Source of the DNA: an uncultured Mucilaginibacter sp.
Lineage (GTDB): Bacteria; Bacteroidota; Bacteroidia; Sphingobacteriales; Sphingobacteriaceae
Direction: 5' to 3'
NCBI RefSeq assembly: GCF_946481715.1
Contig: NZ_CAMLOV010000196.1
Coordinates: forward strand, 1-9,513
Length of the DNA stretch: 9,513 nucleotides
The position numbers and the translations under genes are program-made. The notes below the pieces were generated by a model. That model was not told the origin of the DNA and ran no database searches. It saw only the letters and a list, made by a program, of their open reading frames with translations. Below, in pieces: positions 1 through 7,285 of this stretch; position 1 is the first letter of the stretch, and the number at the start of each line of letters is the position of its first letter.

Positions 1-1595
1 AGGACTACCGTACCAGCCAGGGGATAGTTGACCTATCTACCGAGGGCCGTAACTACATAGATAATGCGCGGCAAAATACAAGCCAGCTTGCCCAGATACA
101 GATACAGTTAGATGTATTGAGCCAGATAGAAAAATATATTGTGCGCAAGGGGAATAGCTCGGGCACGGTACCATCTACCCTGGGTATAACAGATCCTATC
201 TTGCTTCAGTTATTGGATAAGCTTTATTCGGCCGAACTGGAACTTACCAACCTGCGGCAAACAGCCGGCGAAAATTCGCCGCCGGTAGCCGCCGTGCAGG
301 AACGAATTAACCAGATAAAACCGGGGCTGTTAGAAAACTTAAGTGCGCTTAGGCAAAACTTGCTTACTACCCAAAACAGGCTGAAGGCCGAAGGGAGCAT
401 CAACACGTCGCAGTTAAGAGGCGTGCCGCAAAAAGAGCGCAAGTTTTTAGAGATAAGCCGCCAGCAAGCCATTAAAAATAATATTTACACCTTACTGCTT
501 ACCAAGCGCGAAGAGGTAGCCTTATCGCGCGCCGCTGCCGTTGCCGATAGCCGTATCATCAACTATGCAGAAGCAAAGGGCACGCCGGTAAAACCAATAC
601 CGCTTAATATTTACCTGGTGGGCCTTTCGGTTGGGGTTATTATCGGTATCATTTTTGTGCTGATACGCGAGCAATACAACCAGGAGGTGCTTTTCCGCTC
701 GGAAATAGAACGTAAAACAGATGCAACCGTATTGGCCGAAATTTTACATGATGATAGCGGCGAAACGCTGGTTATTAAAGATGGCAGCCGAACGGTTATA
801 GCAGAGCAATTCAGGGCCTTGCGTACTTCGCTCAATTTTATAGGTATACAGGGCGATAAGAAAACTATGCTGGTAACATCATCTATCTCCGGCGAAGGTA
901 AAAGCTTTACGGCCATTAACCTTGCGGTTAGTTTGGCGCTAACGGGCAAAAAAGTAGCCATTTTGGAGTTTGACTTGCGCAAACCCAAAATTAGTAAGAT
1001 GATGGAAATTACCCAGGAGCCGGGCATCAGTAACTACATGGCGGGGCTTGCTACCTACGAGGAGATAAGCCTATCGATGGAAGACCGGGATATCCCCGGG
1101 CTGGTTATTTTACCTGCCGGTACCATACCGCCAAACCCTACCGAGCTAATGCTGAACGGTAGGTTGGATGTGCTGATGGAAAAATTGAAAACAGATTTTG
1201 ACTATATCCTTATCGATTCGCCGCCGATTGGTTTGGTAACAGATGCCAAGATACTGAACAAGTATGTTGATGCCTGTTTATACATGGTTAGGCACAAATA
1301 CACACCAAAATACTACCTCAATTTAATAGACCATATTTACACCAATAACGAGTTGAGCAACCTAAATATCATATTCAACGGCTTAAAACTGCGCGGTATA
1401 TTAGGCCGCTACGGGCAGGGTTATGGCGCGGGTTATGGTTACGGCTACGGCTATGGTTACGGCTACGGCTACGGTTATGGCTACGGTTACGGCTACACCC
1501 AGGAGGACGATAAAAGCAAAAAAGGCTTAAGGGGCTTGTTTAACGCCATATTTAAGAAACCTGCAAAAGGCAAGGAAAAAAAATCTCAACACTAA
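1..1595 (+). CDS. Wzz/Wzc-type polysaccharide co-polymerase with BY-kinase domain (5' partial)
   Basis: This is an inner-membrane tyrosine autokinase that controls polysaccharide polymerisation or export. The reading frame is open from base 3, so the start lies upstream; the TTG at 117 is internal. About 530 residues are visible, and family members in Bacteroidota are usually nearer 750-800, so the first membrane helix and the start of the Wzz domain are missing. In order, the sequence shows a periplasmic part with Gln/Leu-rich likely coiled coil (about 80-420), a GNVR-like segment (about 425-575), a Pro-flanked transmembrane helix (about 603-670), then the cytoplasmic kinase. The kinase has Walker A SGEGKS at 888-905, Walker A' EFDLRKP at 966-986 and Walker B ILIDSPP at 1206-1226. 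A Tyr cluster (1410-1496) and a Lys-rich end close the protein. The Wzm/Wzt exporter genes follow 53 bases later. The family call is firm; the exact substrate pathway is inferred. Confidence 0.93.
   Translation, partial: DYRTSQGIVDLSTEGRNYIDNARQNTSQLAQIQIQLDVLSQIEKYIVRKGNSSGTVPSTLGITDPILLQLLDKLYSAELELTNLRQTAGENSPPVAAVQERINQIKPGLLENLSALRQNLLTTQNRLKAEGSINTSQLRGVPQKERKFLEISRQQAIKNNIYTLLLTKREEVALSRAAAVADSRIINYAEAKGTPVKPIPLNIYLVGLSVGVIIGIIFVLIREQYNQEVLFRSEIERKTDATVLAEILHDDSGETLVIKDGSRTVIAEQFRALRTSLNFIGIQGDKKTMLVTSSISGEGKSFTAINLAVSLALTGKKVAILEFDLRKPKISKMMEITQEPGISNYMAGLATYEEISLSMEDRDIPGLVILPAGTIPPNPTELMLNGRLDVLMEKLKTDFDYILIDSPPIGLVTDAKILNKYVDACLYMVRHKYTPKYYLNLIDHIYTNNELSNLNIIFNGLKLRGILGRYGQGYGAGYGYGYGYGYGYGYGYGYGYGYTQEDDKSKKGLRGLFNAIFKKPAKGKEKKSQH
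1410..1496 (+). repeat. Gly-Tyr repeat encoding the autokinase tyrosine cluster
   Basis: Thirteen Tyr codons fall within 29 codons. From 1431 to 1496 there are eleven uninterrupted GGY-TAY hexamers encoding (GY)11. The hexamers are a mix of ggttat (2), ggttac (3), ggctac (5) and ggctat (1). The 18-base block at 1437-1454 is nearly identical to 1455-1472 (one base differs), which suggests growth by internal duplication. BY-kinases carry a C-terminal Tyr cluster that is phosphorylated in trans between subunits, so this is the likely phosphoacceptor tail. The strict alternation is more regular than the scattered tyrosines of Wzc. Confidence 0.9.
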
Positions 1596-1648
1596 AATTA
1601 TTGCTGTTAGGCTTAAATGAGTAGGGGCATAAATAATACAGAACTATT

Positions 1649-2521
1649 ATGGAGGTAAACACGTCAGATCAGGAGTGGGACTTAGAAATTAAGCCACACG
1701 ACACTGTTTTCAACCTCCACTTAAAGGATGTTTGGAACTACCGCGATTTGCTTTGGCTGCTTGTAAGGCGCGATTTTGTATCCTTTTATAAGCAAACCAT
1801 TTTAGGCCCGCTGTGGTTTTTTATACAGCCGATATTCACTACCCTGGTTTTTACCTTTGTATTTGGCAATTTGGCCAAAATACCTACAGGCGGCGTACCG
1901 GCGCCATTGTTTTATATGGCGGGTACCATATCATGGAATTATTTTTCGGATTGCCTCACCAAAACATCAACTGTGTTTAAGGATAACGCCAACATTTTTG
2001 GCAAGGTATATTTTCCCCGCTTAATTATGCCGCTCAGCATTGTGTTCTCCAACCTGGTAAAGTTTGCGGTACAACTGCTGTTATTTGCAGGATATTTCTT
2101 ATATTTCTTTATTAAGTACCATTATTACGGTGGCCAGCCGGTAAACCCCAATTGGTTTATTTTACTGTTCCCGTTCCTCATAATGCTTATGGCTATACAG
2201 GGGCTTGGGCTTGGGCTTATCATTACCGCCATGACCACCAAATACCGCGATTTGGCATTCATTGTAACCTTTGGTATGCAATTATTGATGTATGCAACCC
2301 CAGTTATCTACCCACTATCAGAAGCGTATAAAAAGCATCACGACTTTATTGCATACAATCCGCTTAGCGGGCTTATAGAAACCTTTAGGTTCGGCTTTAC
2401 GGGGGCGGGCCAGTTTTATCCACTTGTATTTGCATACAGCGTTGGTGTTAGCCTGGTGCTGTTTATGCTTGGGCTTATTATATTTAATAAGGTTGAGAAG
2501 GATTTTGTTGATACCGTTTAA
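1649..2521 (+). CDS. wzm: ABC-type polysaccharide exporter, permease subunit (Wzm/TagG family)
   Basis: This is the inner-membrane channel subunit that would move a lipid-linked glycan to the periplasm with the ATPase encoded next to it. At 290 residues it is slightly longer than typical Wzm/KpsM proteins (about 260-280), because of a polar N-terminal extension of about 25 residues. Family features of ABC2-type permeases are visible: an amphipathic lead-in with LLVRRDF and YKQTILGPLW (about residues 37-56), VYFPRLIMP (120-128), KYRDL (198-202) and YATPVIYP (215-222). About six hydrophobic helices lie near residues 55-75, 85-103, 127-155, 169-193, 203-222 and 258-280. The ATG at 1649 is the first in-frame start and gives the full family N-terminus; no Shine-Dalgarno site precedes it. 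The stop is 8 bases before wzt, which fits an obligate transporter pair. The transported glycan cannot be read from the sequence. Confidence 0.93.
   Translation: MEVNTSDQEWDLEIKPHDTVFNLHLKDVWNYRDLLWLLVRRDFVSFYKQTILGPLWFFIQPIFTTLVFTFVFGNLAKIPTGGVPAPLFYMAGTISWNYFSDCLTKTSTVFKDNANIFGKVYFPRLIMPLSIVFSNLVKFAVQLLLFAGYFLYFFIKYHYYGGQPVNPNWFILLFPFLIMLMAIQGLGLGLIITAMTTKYRDLAFIVTFGMQLLMYATPVIYPLSEAYKKHHDFIAYNPLSGLIETFRFGFTGAGQFYPLVFAYSVGVSLVLFMLGLIIFNKVEKDFVDTV
2201..2218 (+). repeat. three tandem gggctt hexamers inside wzm
   Basis: Three perfect copies of gggctt encode GLGLGL in a membrane helix of the permease (about residues 185-190). It is a very short tandem repeat and may be only codon choice within a Gly/Leu helix, but a perfect six-base unit can gain or lose copies without shifting the frame. 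Confidence 0.5.
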
Positions 2522-2529
2522 TTTATGCT

Positions 2530-3840
2530 ATGGGTGATATTGCTATAAAAGTTGAAAATTTATCTAAAGCGTATCAGTTAGGCGATTTCGGTACCGGCAC
2601 CCTTAGCCGCGATATCGAACGTAAATGGGCCTTACTTAGAGGCAAAGAAGACCCCTTTTTAAGAATAGGCGAAACAAACGACCGCAGCACCGCCGGCACC
2701 AGCGATGTAGTTTGGAGCTTAAAGGATATTAACTTCGAAATAAATAAAGGCGATGCAGTAGGCGTTATAGGCCGTAATGGCGCCGGTAAAAGCACCTTGC
2801 TTAAAGTGCTGAGCCGTGTAACCGTGCCCACCGCAGGCGCAGTAAAAATTATGGGCCGCGTGGCCAGTTTGCTAGAGGTAGGTACCGGCTTTCACCCCGA
2901 GCTTACCGGGCGCGAGAACATCTTTTTAAACGGCGCCATCCTGGGCATGCGTAAGCACGAAATAAAAAAGCACTTTGATGCCATTGTTGATTTTGCCGGT
3001 GTAGAACGCTATATAGATACCCCCGTAAAACGTTACAGCAGCGGTATGTACGTAAGGCTTGCCTTTGCGGTAGCCGCCCACCTGGAAAGCGAGATACTGA
3101 TAGTAGACGAGGTATTGGCTGTTGGCGATGCCGAGTTCCAAAAAAAATGCCTTGGCAAAATGGGCGAGGTAAGCAAGGGCGAAGGGCGCACGGTTTTGTT
3201 TGTAAGCCACAATATGGCCGCTATAAGCAACCTCTGCTCAAAATCTATTTTGCTAAAGCACGGGCAGCTGCAAACCATGGACTTTACGCATACCGTTATT
3301 GATAAGTATATCCGTACCGGCGAAAATAGCGACGGGCAGGCAAATTTTGATGATATTGTTGTAAAACAAGCCTCCACAAAAACCGGCTTTTATGCTTTAA
3401 GGCTGTTATCGCGCACAAAAGGCATTACCGCCGATTTTGCCATAAACGAGGATATAATTATTGAAATAGAATACGATGTTTACCAGGACGGTACCACTGT
3501 GCAACCCAGCATCCATTTGCTTGATAACTTAGATACCTGTATTTTTGCAACGTTCAGTGCACCGTCTGCATCAACCACGGTAGATCCTTTTTATAAAAAG
3601 CCGCTACAGAAGGGTAGGTACAAATCTACCTGTATAATTCCGGGGAATTACTTAAACGATAAAAATTACAAGATAAATGCTTTCCTGGTGCCCGATGATA
3701 TGGCTAATATGGCCGTGGCCGAAAGCGTTTTGGCTTTTACCGTGATAGAAACCGGCGATATGCGCAAAGAATATACCGGCGACTGGTGGGGTGTGGTGCG
3801 CCCCAAATTGGCGTGGGATACCCAGGCAATAAGCCTGTAG
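2530..3840 (+). CDS. wzt: ABC-type polysaccharide exporter, ATPase with C-terminal Wzt-like domain
   Basis: This is the cytoplasmic ATPase that powers the Wzm channel. Residues 1-260 are the nucleotide-binding domain: Walker A GRNGAGKST (81-89), signature YSSGM (169-173), Walker B ILIVDE (189-194) and the H-loop His in VSHN (about 227). Between the first strand and Walker A sits a longer-than-usual segment (about residues 18-62), as in the long Wzt/TagH branch. Residues about 270-436 form an extra beta-rich domain like the Wzt C-terminal domain. In characterised O-antigen systems that domain binds the finished, capped chain and decides export; here such a role is inferred from family. It ends with a DWWGVVRPKLAW segment. 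The 436-residue length fits carrier-type Wzt and is well above the roughly 220-260 of KpsT proteins that lack the domain. The ATG at 2530 lies 8 bases after the wzm stop. Confidence 0.94.
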   Translation: MGDIAIKVENLSKAYQLGDFGTGTLSRDIERKWALLRGKEDPFLRIGETNDRSTAGTSDVVWSLKDINFEINKGDAVGVIGRNGAGKSTLLKVLSRVTVPTAGAVKIMGRVASLLEVGTGFHPELTGRENIFLNGAILGMRKHEIKKHFDAIVDFAGVERYIDTPVKRYSSGMYVRLAFAVAAHLESEILIVDEVLAVGDAEFQKKCLGKMGEVSKGEGRTVLFVSHNMAAISNLCSKSILLKHGQLQTMDFTHTVIDKYIRTGENSDGQANFDDIVVKQASTKTGFYALRLLSRTKGITADFAINEDIIIEIEYDVYQDGTTVQPSIHLLDNLDTCIFATFSAPSASTTVDPFYKKPLQKGRYKSTCIIPGNYLNDKNYKINAFLVPDDMANMAVAESVLAFTVIETGDMRKEYTGDWWGVVRPKLAWDTQAISL

Positions 3841-3880
3841 CATTTTAAGCTTACATCTATTTATACAGAAACAAGCTGTT

Positions 3881-4819
3881 ATGGCACAACCATTACTTAC
3901 AATTGCGATACCAACCTATAACAGGGCACAGTTTTTGAACCAGTGCCTTGATGCTTTGTTGCAGCAATTAAGTGATGCGATGAAGCCCTGCATAGAGTTT
4001 ATTGTATCTGATAATTGTTCGCCCGATAATACGGCCGAAGTGGTAGCGCAGTACACGGCCATTGGCCATAACATAACCTACATTAAAAACCCCGAAAACA
4101 TTGGTGCCGACGGTAATATTGCCGCCTGCTTTACTAAAGCTACCGGTAAATATGTTTGGGTTTTTTCTGACGACGATTTTTTACTGCCCGGCTACCTAAA
4201 GTTTATTTTCGATTTGCTTGATAAGCAGGAATGGGGCACGCTTTACCTAAGCACCCTTTGGTACAGCGGAGAGTTTGGCGGGCAACCCAAAACGCCAACA
4301 GGTATTAGTTTAGATACGTTTGACGACCCGTTGGAATATATTGGCCGGGTAAATTATTGGACAACCTTTATCACCGGCAATATCATCAACAAATCGTTAT
4401 TTAACGATACGGAATACGTACAAGCGTTTTGCGGCAGTAACCTGGTACAACTAAGCTGGACATTGCCCGCCGCTTTTAAAGGCAAACAAAATGGCATAAT
4501 AAACGATAAGGTACTGGCTTGCCGCGCCGATAATACCGGCGGGTATAAACTGCTAAAAGTATTCGGCACAAATTTTAACGATGTAATGAGCCGTTTGATA
4601 ACGAAGGGGTTTATTGATAAACGGGTTAAGCGGATAATGAACCACCACCTGTTAAGCACATTTTTCCCGATGTTCATAAACAGGCCAGGCAAGAGTTTTG
4701 AAAAAGAAAACCCGTTTAAAATGATGGTTCCGGTATTTTGGAACTATAAATCGTTTTGGTTTAAGATATTCCCCGTGCTATTTAAAAATCAATATTTTAA
4801 GCATGTCAGCAGTCAATAA
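3881..4819 (+). CDS. glycosyltransferase family 2 (GT-A fold)
   Basis: This is a predicted cytoplasmic inverting glycosyltransferase that adds one sugar to the growing glycan. The GT2 N-terminal core is clear: [10 protein letters not shown] (about residues 6-15) opens the nucleotide-binding fold, [10 protein letters not shown] (42-51) follows, and [10 protein letters not shown] (70-79) leads to VFSDDDF (94-100), whose DDD is the metal-binding DxD motif. The 312-residue length suits a single-domain GT2 with a variable acceptor-binding C-terminal half. There is no convincing transmembrane helix, though the last 40 residues are aromatic and basic and may touch the membrane. The overall look (the ENIGADGNI and SDDDFLLPG region) recalls the abequosyltransferase RfbV-like branch; that is resemblance from memory, not proof of substrate. 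It starts 40 bases after wzt and overlaps the next gene by 17 bases. Confidence 0.9.
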   Translation: MAQPLLTIAIPTYNRAQFLNQCLDALLQQLSDAMKPCIEFIVSDNCSPDNTAEVVAQYTAIGHNITYIKNPENIGADGNIAACFTKATGKYVWVFSDDDFLLPGYLKFIFDLLDKQEWGTLYLSTLWYSGEFGGQPKTPTGISLDTFDDPLEYIGRVNYWTTFITGNIINKSLFNDTEYVQAFCGSNLVQLSWTLPAAFKGKQNGIINDKVLACRADNTGGYKLLKVFGTNFNDVMSRLITKGFIDKRVKRIMNHHLLSTFFPMFINRPGKSFEKENPFKMMVPVFWNYKSFWFKIFPVLFKNQYFKHVSSQ

Positions 4820-5417
4820 TTTTATTGGGAAGCTATTCTACAAAATATTGCAGTCGGGTTCGTACATCGGTCGTGCCGACTACGCCCGGGAATTAGCCTT
4901 ATACGGCAAGCTTAAATTCCGTGGCGAAAAATGCACCCTGCCTTTGCAGGCCATTGTAAAAAACCCGCAGTATATATCTATCGGCAAAAAATTCTCGGCC
5001 TTATATAACCTTCGGCTTGAGGCGTGGGATAAATACGAAGGGCAAATCTTTACCCCCGAGCTTACGATTGGCGAATGGGTAAGCATGGGTACCGATGTGC
5101 ATATAGGCTGCATCAACAAAATAACCATAGGCAACCATGTTTTAATGGCCAGCCGCATTTACATAAGTGACCATGCGCATGGCGATACCAGCCCGGGAGG
5201 TTTTACTTTGCCGCCGATAAAACGGCAGCTAATTTCCAAAGGGCCAATCATTATCGAAGATAATGTGTGGATAGGCGAGGGGGCCTGCATAATGCCCAAT
5301 GTACGTATAGGCAAAAACGCAGTTATTGGCGCAAATGCCGTGGTAACAAAGGATGTGCCGGCCAATGCAGTAGTTGGAGGGGTGCCGGCCAAAGTGATAA
5401 AAATAGTAGAGGCATAG
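4803..5417 (+). CDS. left-handed beta-helix (hexapeptide repeat) acyltransferase
   Basis: This is a probable O- or N-acetyltransferase that decorates a sugar of the polysaccharide, of the WcaF/LacA/CysE-like LbH superfamily. Hexapeptide repeats are visible across about residues 85-185, for example [27 protein letters not shown] and [15 protein letters not shown]. The GGVPAKVIK end (192-200) is the standard family C-terminus. The likely catalytic His lies in SDHAHG (about residues 122-127), in the loop where these enzymes carry it. At 204 residues the length is normal. The first 60 residues (RADYAREL and following) are an N-terminal cap seen in polysaccharide-cluster members. The ATG at 4803 is inside the end of the GT2 gene (17-base overlap in another frame), which suggests translational coupling; no later Met would keep the helix intact. 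The acyl acceptor is unknown. Confidence 0.9.
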   Translation: MSAVNNFIGKLFYKILQSGSYIGRADYARELALYGKLKFRGEKCTLPLQAIVKNPQYISIGKKFSALYNLRLEAWDKYEGQIFTPELTIGEWVSMGTDVHIGCINKITIGNHVLMASRIYISDHAHGDTSPGGFTLPPIKRQLISKGPIIIEDNVWIGEGACIMPNVRIGKNAVIGANAVVTKDVPANAVVGGVPAKVIKIVEA

Positions 5418-5441
5418 AATTTAAAAGGAACTGGTTTATAA

Positions 5442-6422
5442 ATGAAGGTAGCTTATACCATATGTGCTAATAATTACCTTGCTTCGGCAAAGGTTTTAAA
5501 GGAGAGTTTTGCAAAACATCACCCGGATATCCCCTTGTTTATTGTGTTGGTTGATAAAAAAGCCCCGGCGATAAACTATGCAGACTTTGGCGGTAGCTGC
5601 ATACTGTTTATAGAAGATGTGGTTGATTTGGATATAGCTGCCCTCAGCCTTAAATTTAGCCTGGCCGAGTTGTGTACCACTGTAAAGCCATTTGTATTTA
5701 AGCACTTTTTTAAAACCTACGATACGGTTGTTTATATAGATCCAGATATAAAAGTATACGCCCCCTTAACCGATTGCCTGGTAGCGCTGGAAACATACAC
5801 CTTTGTATTAACCCCGCACCTGATGAACCCGGTTGACGATGGCAAGATACCAAGCGATTTTTATACCCTGCGTACAGGTATTTTTAACCTCGGGTTTTTA
5901 GGGTTGGCCAAAGGCGAGGAATTAGACAAGTTTTTAAACTGGTGGGGCGAACGCTTGCTGGTTTACGGTTACACCAATTGGGATAAAGGCATGTTTTACG
6001 ACCAAATATGGGCCAACTATATACCGGTAATGTTTAATAATTACCTTATCCTGAAACATTACGGCTACAACGTGGCCAACTGGAACTGGCACGAGCGCGC
6101 GCTTTCAAAAACGGCTTCGGGGTATTCGGTTAATGATAAATACCCCTTGGTGTTTTTCCACTTTAGCAGTTACCGCTACGCCACGCCAATGGTGCTTTGC
6201 AAATACAATACCCGCTACAACCGCTTTAACCGGCCGGATATTGCAGAGGTTGTTGACGGATATTATGAAAGCCTTAAAGCCGCAGGGGCCGATAAAGTGA
6301 AAGATATACCTGCCGTTTACCAGGAGCAATACTTAATACAGGAAATGAAAATGTTTGCGGCACGCCCGCTAAAACAAAAAATAAGGAACAGGCTCACAAA
6401 AATTGTGGAGCGGATATTTTAG
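5442..6422 (+). CDS. GT8-like glycosyltransferase with DPD motif
   Basis: This is a predicted cytoplasmic glycosyltransferase of the GT-A fold, closest in style to retaining GT8-like proteins. The N-terminus KVAYTICANNYLASAKVLKE (residues 2-21) matches the opening of that fold, and the acidic motif YIDPDIKVY (about 98-106) stands where GT8 enzymes have the metal-binding DxD. KPFVFKHFF (82-90) lies just before it. Further family-type features are FNLGFLGL (148-155), YDQIW (186-190) and a late FFHFSSY (238-244), which may supply the second metal-binding His. At 326 residues the domain looks complete, with a basic C-terminal tail. It begins 24 bases after the acyltransferase and stops 2 bases before the next gene. 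Sugar donor and acceptor cannot be read. The fold call is fairly firm; the exact CAZy family is less so. Confidence 0.8.
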   Translation: MKVAYTICANNYLASAKVLKESFAKHHPDIPLFIVLVDKKAPAINYADFGGSCILFIEDVVDLDIAALSLKFSLAELCTTVKPFVFKHFFKTYDTVVYIDPDIKVYAPLTDCLVALETYTFVLTPHLMNPVDDGKIPSDFYTLRTGIFNLGFLGLAKGEELDKFLNWWGERLLVYGYTNWDKGMFYDQIWANYIPVMFNNYLILKHYGYNVANWNWHERALSKTASGYSVNDKYPLVFFHFSSYRYATPMVLCKYNTRYNRFNRPDIAEVVDGYYESLKAAGADKVKDIPAVYQEQYLIQEMKMFAARPLKQKIRNRLTKIVERIF

Positions 6423-6424
6423 CA

Positions 6425-7285
6425 ATGCCCATGCCCTCATCAACAAAAATGTGTGTTATAATACCGGTGCATAAATCGGTGGTTGCGGCAGATGAGGCAA
6501 TATCCTTAGCTGCATGCAAGGCACATCTGGCCGGGTACGATTGTTTTTTAATATTCCCCGGGGGGATGGATACAAGTGCATACACAGCATTGCACGCCGG
6601 TTTGCTGTTACACCCGGTTAACCCGGATTGGTTATCGTCTATAGAAAAATATAACAAAATGAAGGTAAGCGCCGGCTTTTATCAATTGTTTGCTAAGTAT
6701 GAATACATGCTTACCTACGAGCTGGATGCTTATATTTTTAATGACAGGCTGGAGGCGGCAAAAGCCTTTGCATTTGATTATATCGGGGCTCCGTTCTTTG
6801 AGGGCTATTGGGCCGCAAAACCCGGCGCTAAATTTATAAAGGGCTGCAACTCGGGGTTTTCTGTACGTAATATAAAAAGTTGCATCGCTGCATTGCAATC
6901 CTTATCAAAATACCGTTTGCATTGGCTGTTGTACCGCATCTCGCTCTTTAACTCGTCGAGGTTGAGAAACACGCTGAACCAATGGACAAAAGGCAGATAC
7001 GAGGTTTTCATAACCGGGCGCTTTGCTTTCAATTTTGCCAATTTTCATTTAAACGAGGATGTGATATGGTCTGAAGTGATACCACAGTTGGTGCCATCTT
7101 TTACCGTTGCCGACCCTATGAGTGCCTTGGGTTTTAGCTTTGAGTACAATTTGGACCAATCGCTTACTTTAAATAAAGGCAAGCTGCCGCTGGGCTGCCA
7201 TGCCTGGGCCAAGCATTTAAATTTTTGGAGCGAGTATATCGATACCGAAACCCTAAGCAAGAAAGGGCAAGCCGATGAAGTTTGA
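6425..7285 (+). CDS. DUF5672 family protein, putative glycosyltransferase
   Basis: The protein resembles the DUF5672 family, which is found in polysaccharide and glycosylation clusters and has no firmly established reaction that I know of. Visible family-type features are CVIIPVHKS near the start (about residues 10-18), FYQLFAKYEYMLTYELDAYIF (about 85-105) with a central acidic LDAY, DYIGAPF (118-124), GCNSGFSVRN (140-149), NEDVIW (about 209-214) and GCHAW (about 256-260). The order (acidic site, then a G-rich NSGFSVR loop, then a late His) resembles GT-A enzymes such as GT8, which supports a transferase role by inference. Length 286 is normal. The ATG at 6425 sits 2 bases after the previous stop; a second Met two codons later could also serve. 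The 3' end overlaps the next gene by 11 bases, so it is probably translated in step with its neighbours. Confidence 0.82.
   Translation: MPMPSSTKMCVIIPVHKSVVAADEAISLAACKAHLAGYDCFLIFPGGMDTSAYTALHAGLLLHPVNPDWLSSIEKYNKMKVSAGFYQLFAKYEYMLTYELDAYIFNDRLEAAKAFAFDYIGAPFFEGYWAAKPGAKFIKGCNSGFSVRNIKSCIAALQSLSKYRLHWLLYRISLFNSSRLRNTLNQWTKGRYEVFITGRFAFNFANFHLNEDVIWSEVIPQLVPSFTVADPMSALGFSFEYNLDQSLTLNKGKLPLGCHAWAKHLNFWSEYIDTETLSKKGQADEV

Noticed and set aside
117..119. TTG as a start codon for the autokinase
   Set aside because: The frame is open back to base 3 with family-like, Gln-rich coiled-coil sequence (including NTSQLAQIQIQLD just upstream), so the codon is internal to a gene cut by the window edge.
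611..1027. 138-codon open frame on the minus strand
   Set aside because: It is antisense to the membrane helix and Walker A region of the autokinase; its hydrophobic look mirrors the opposite strand.
5423..5430. aaaaggaa as a ribosome binding site for the GT8-like gene
   Set aside because: It is purine-rich but about 12 bases from the ATG, and other genes here lack such sites, as expected for Bacteroidota; it is probably chance.
5267..5470. 67-codon + strand open frame spanning the acyltransferase end
   Set aside because: It is a shifted frame of the hexapeptide-repeat region, with a Cys/Arg/Gly-rich product and no support of its own.
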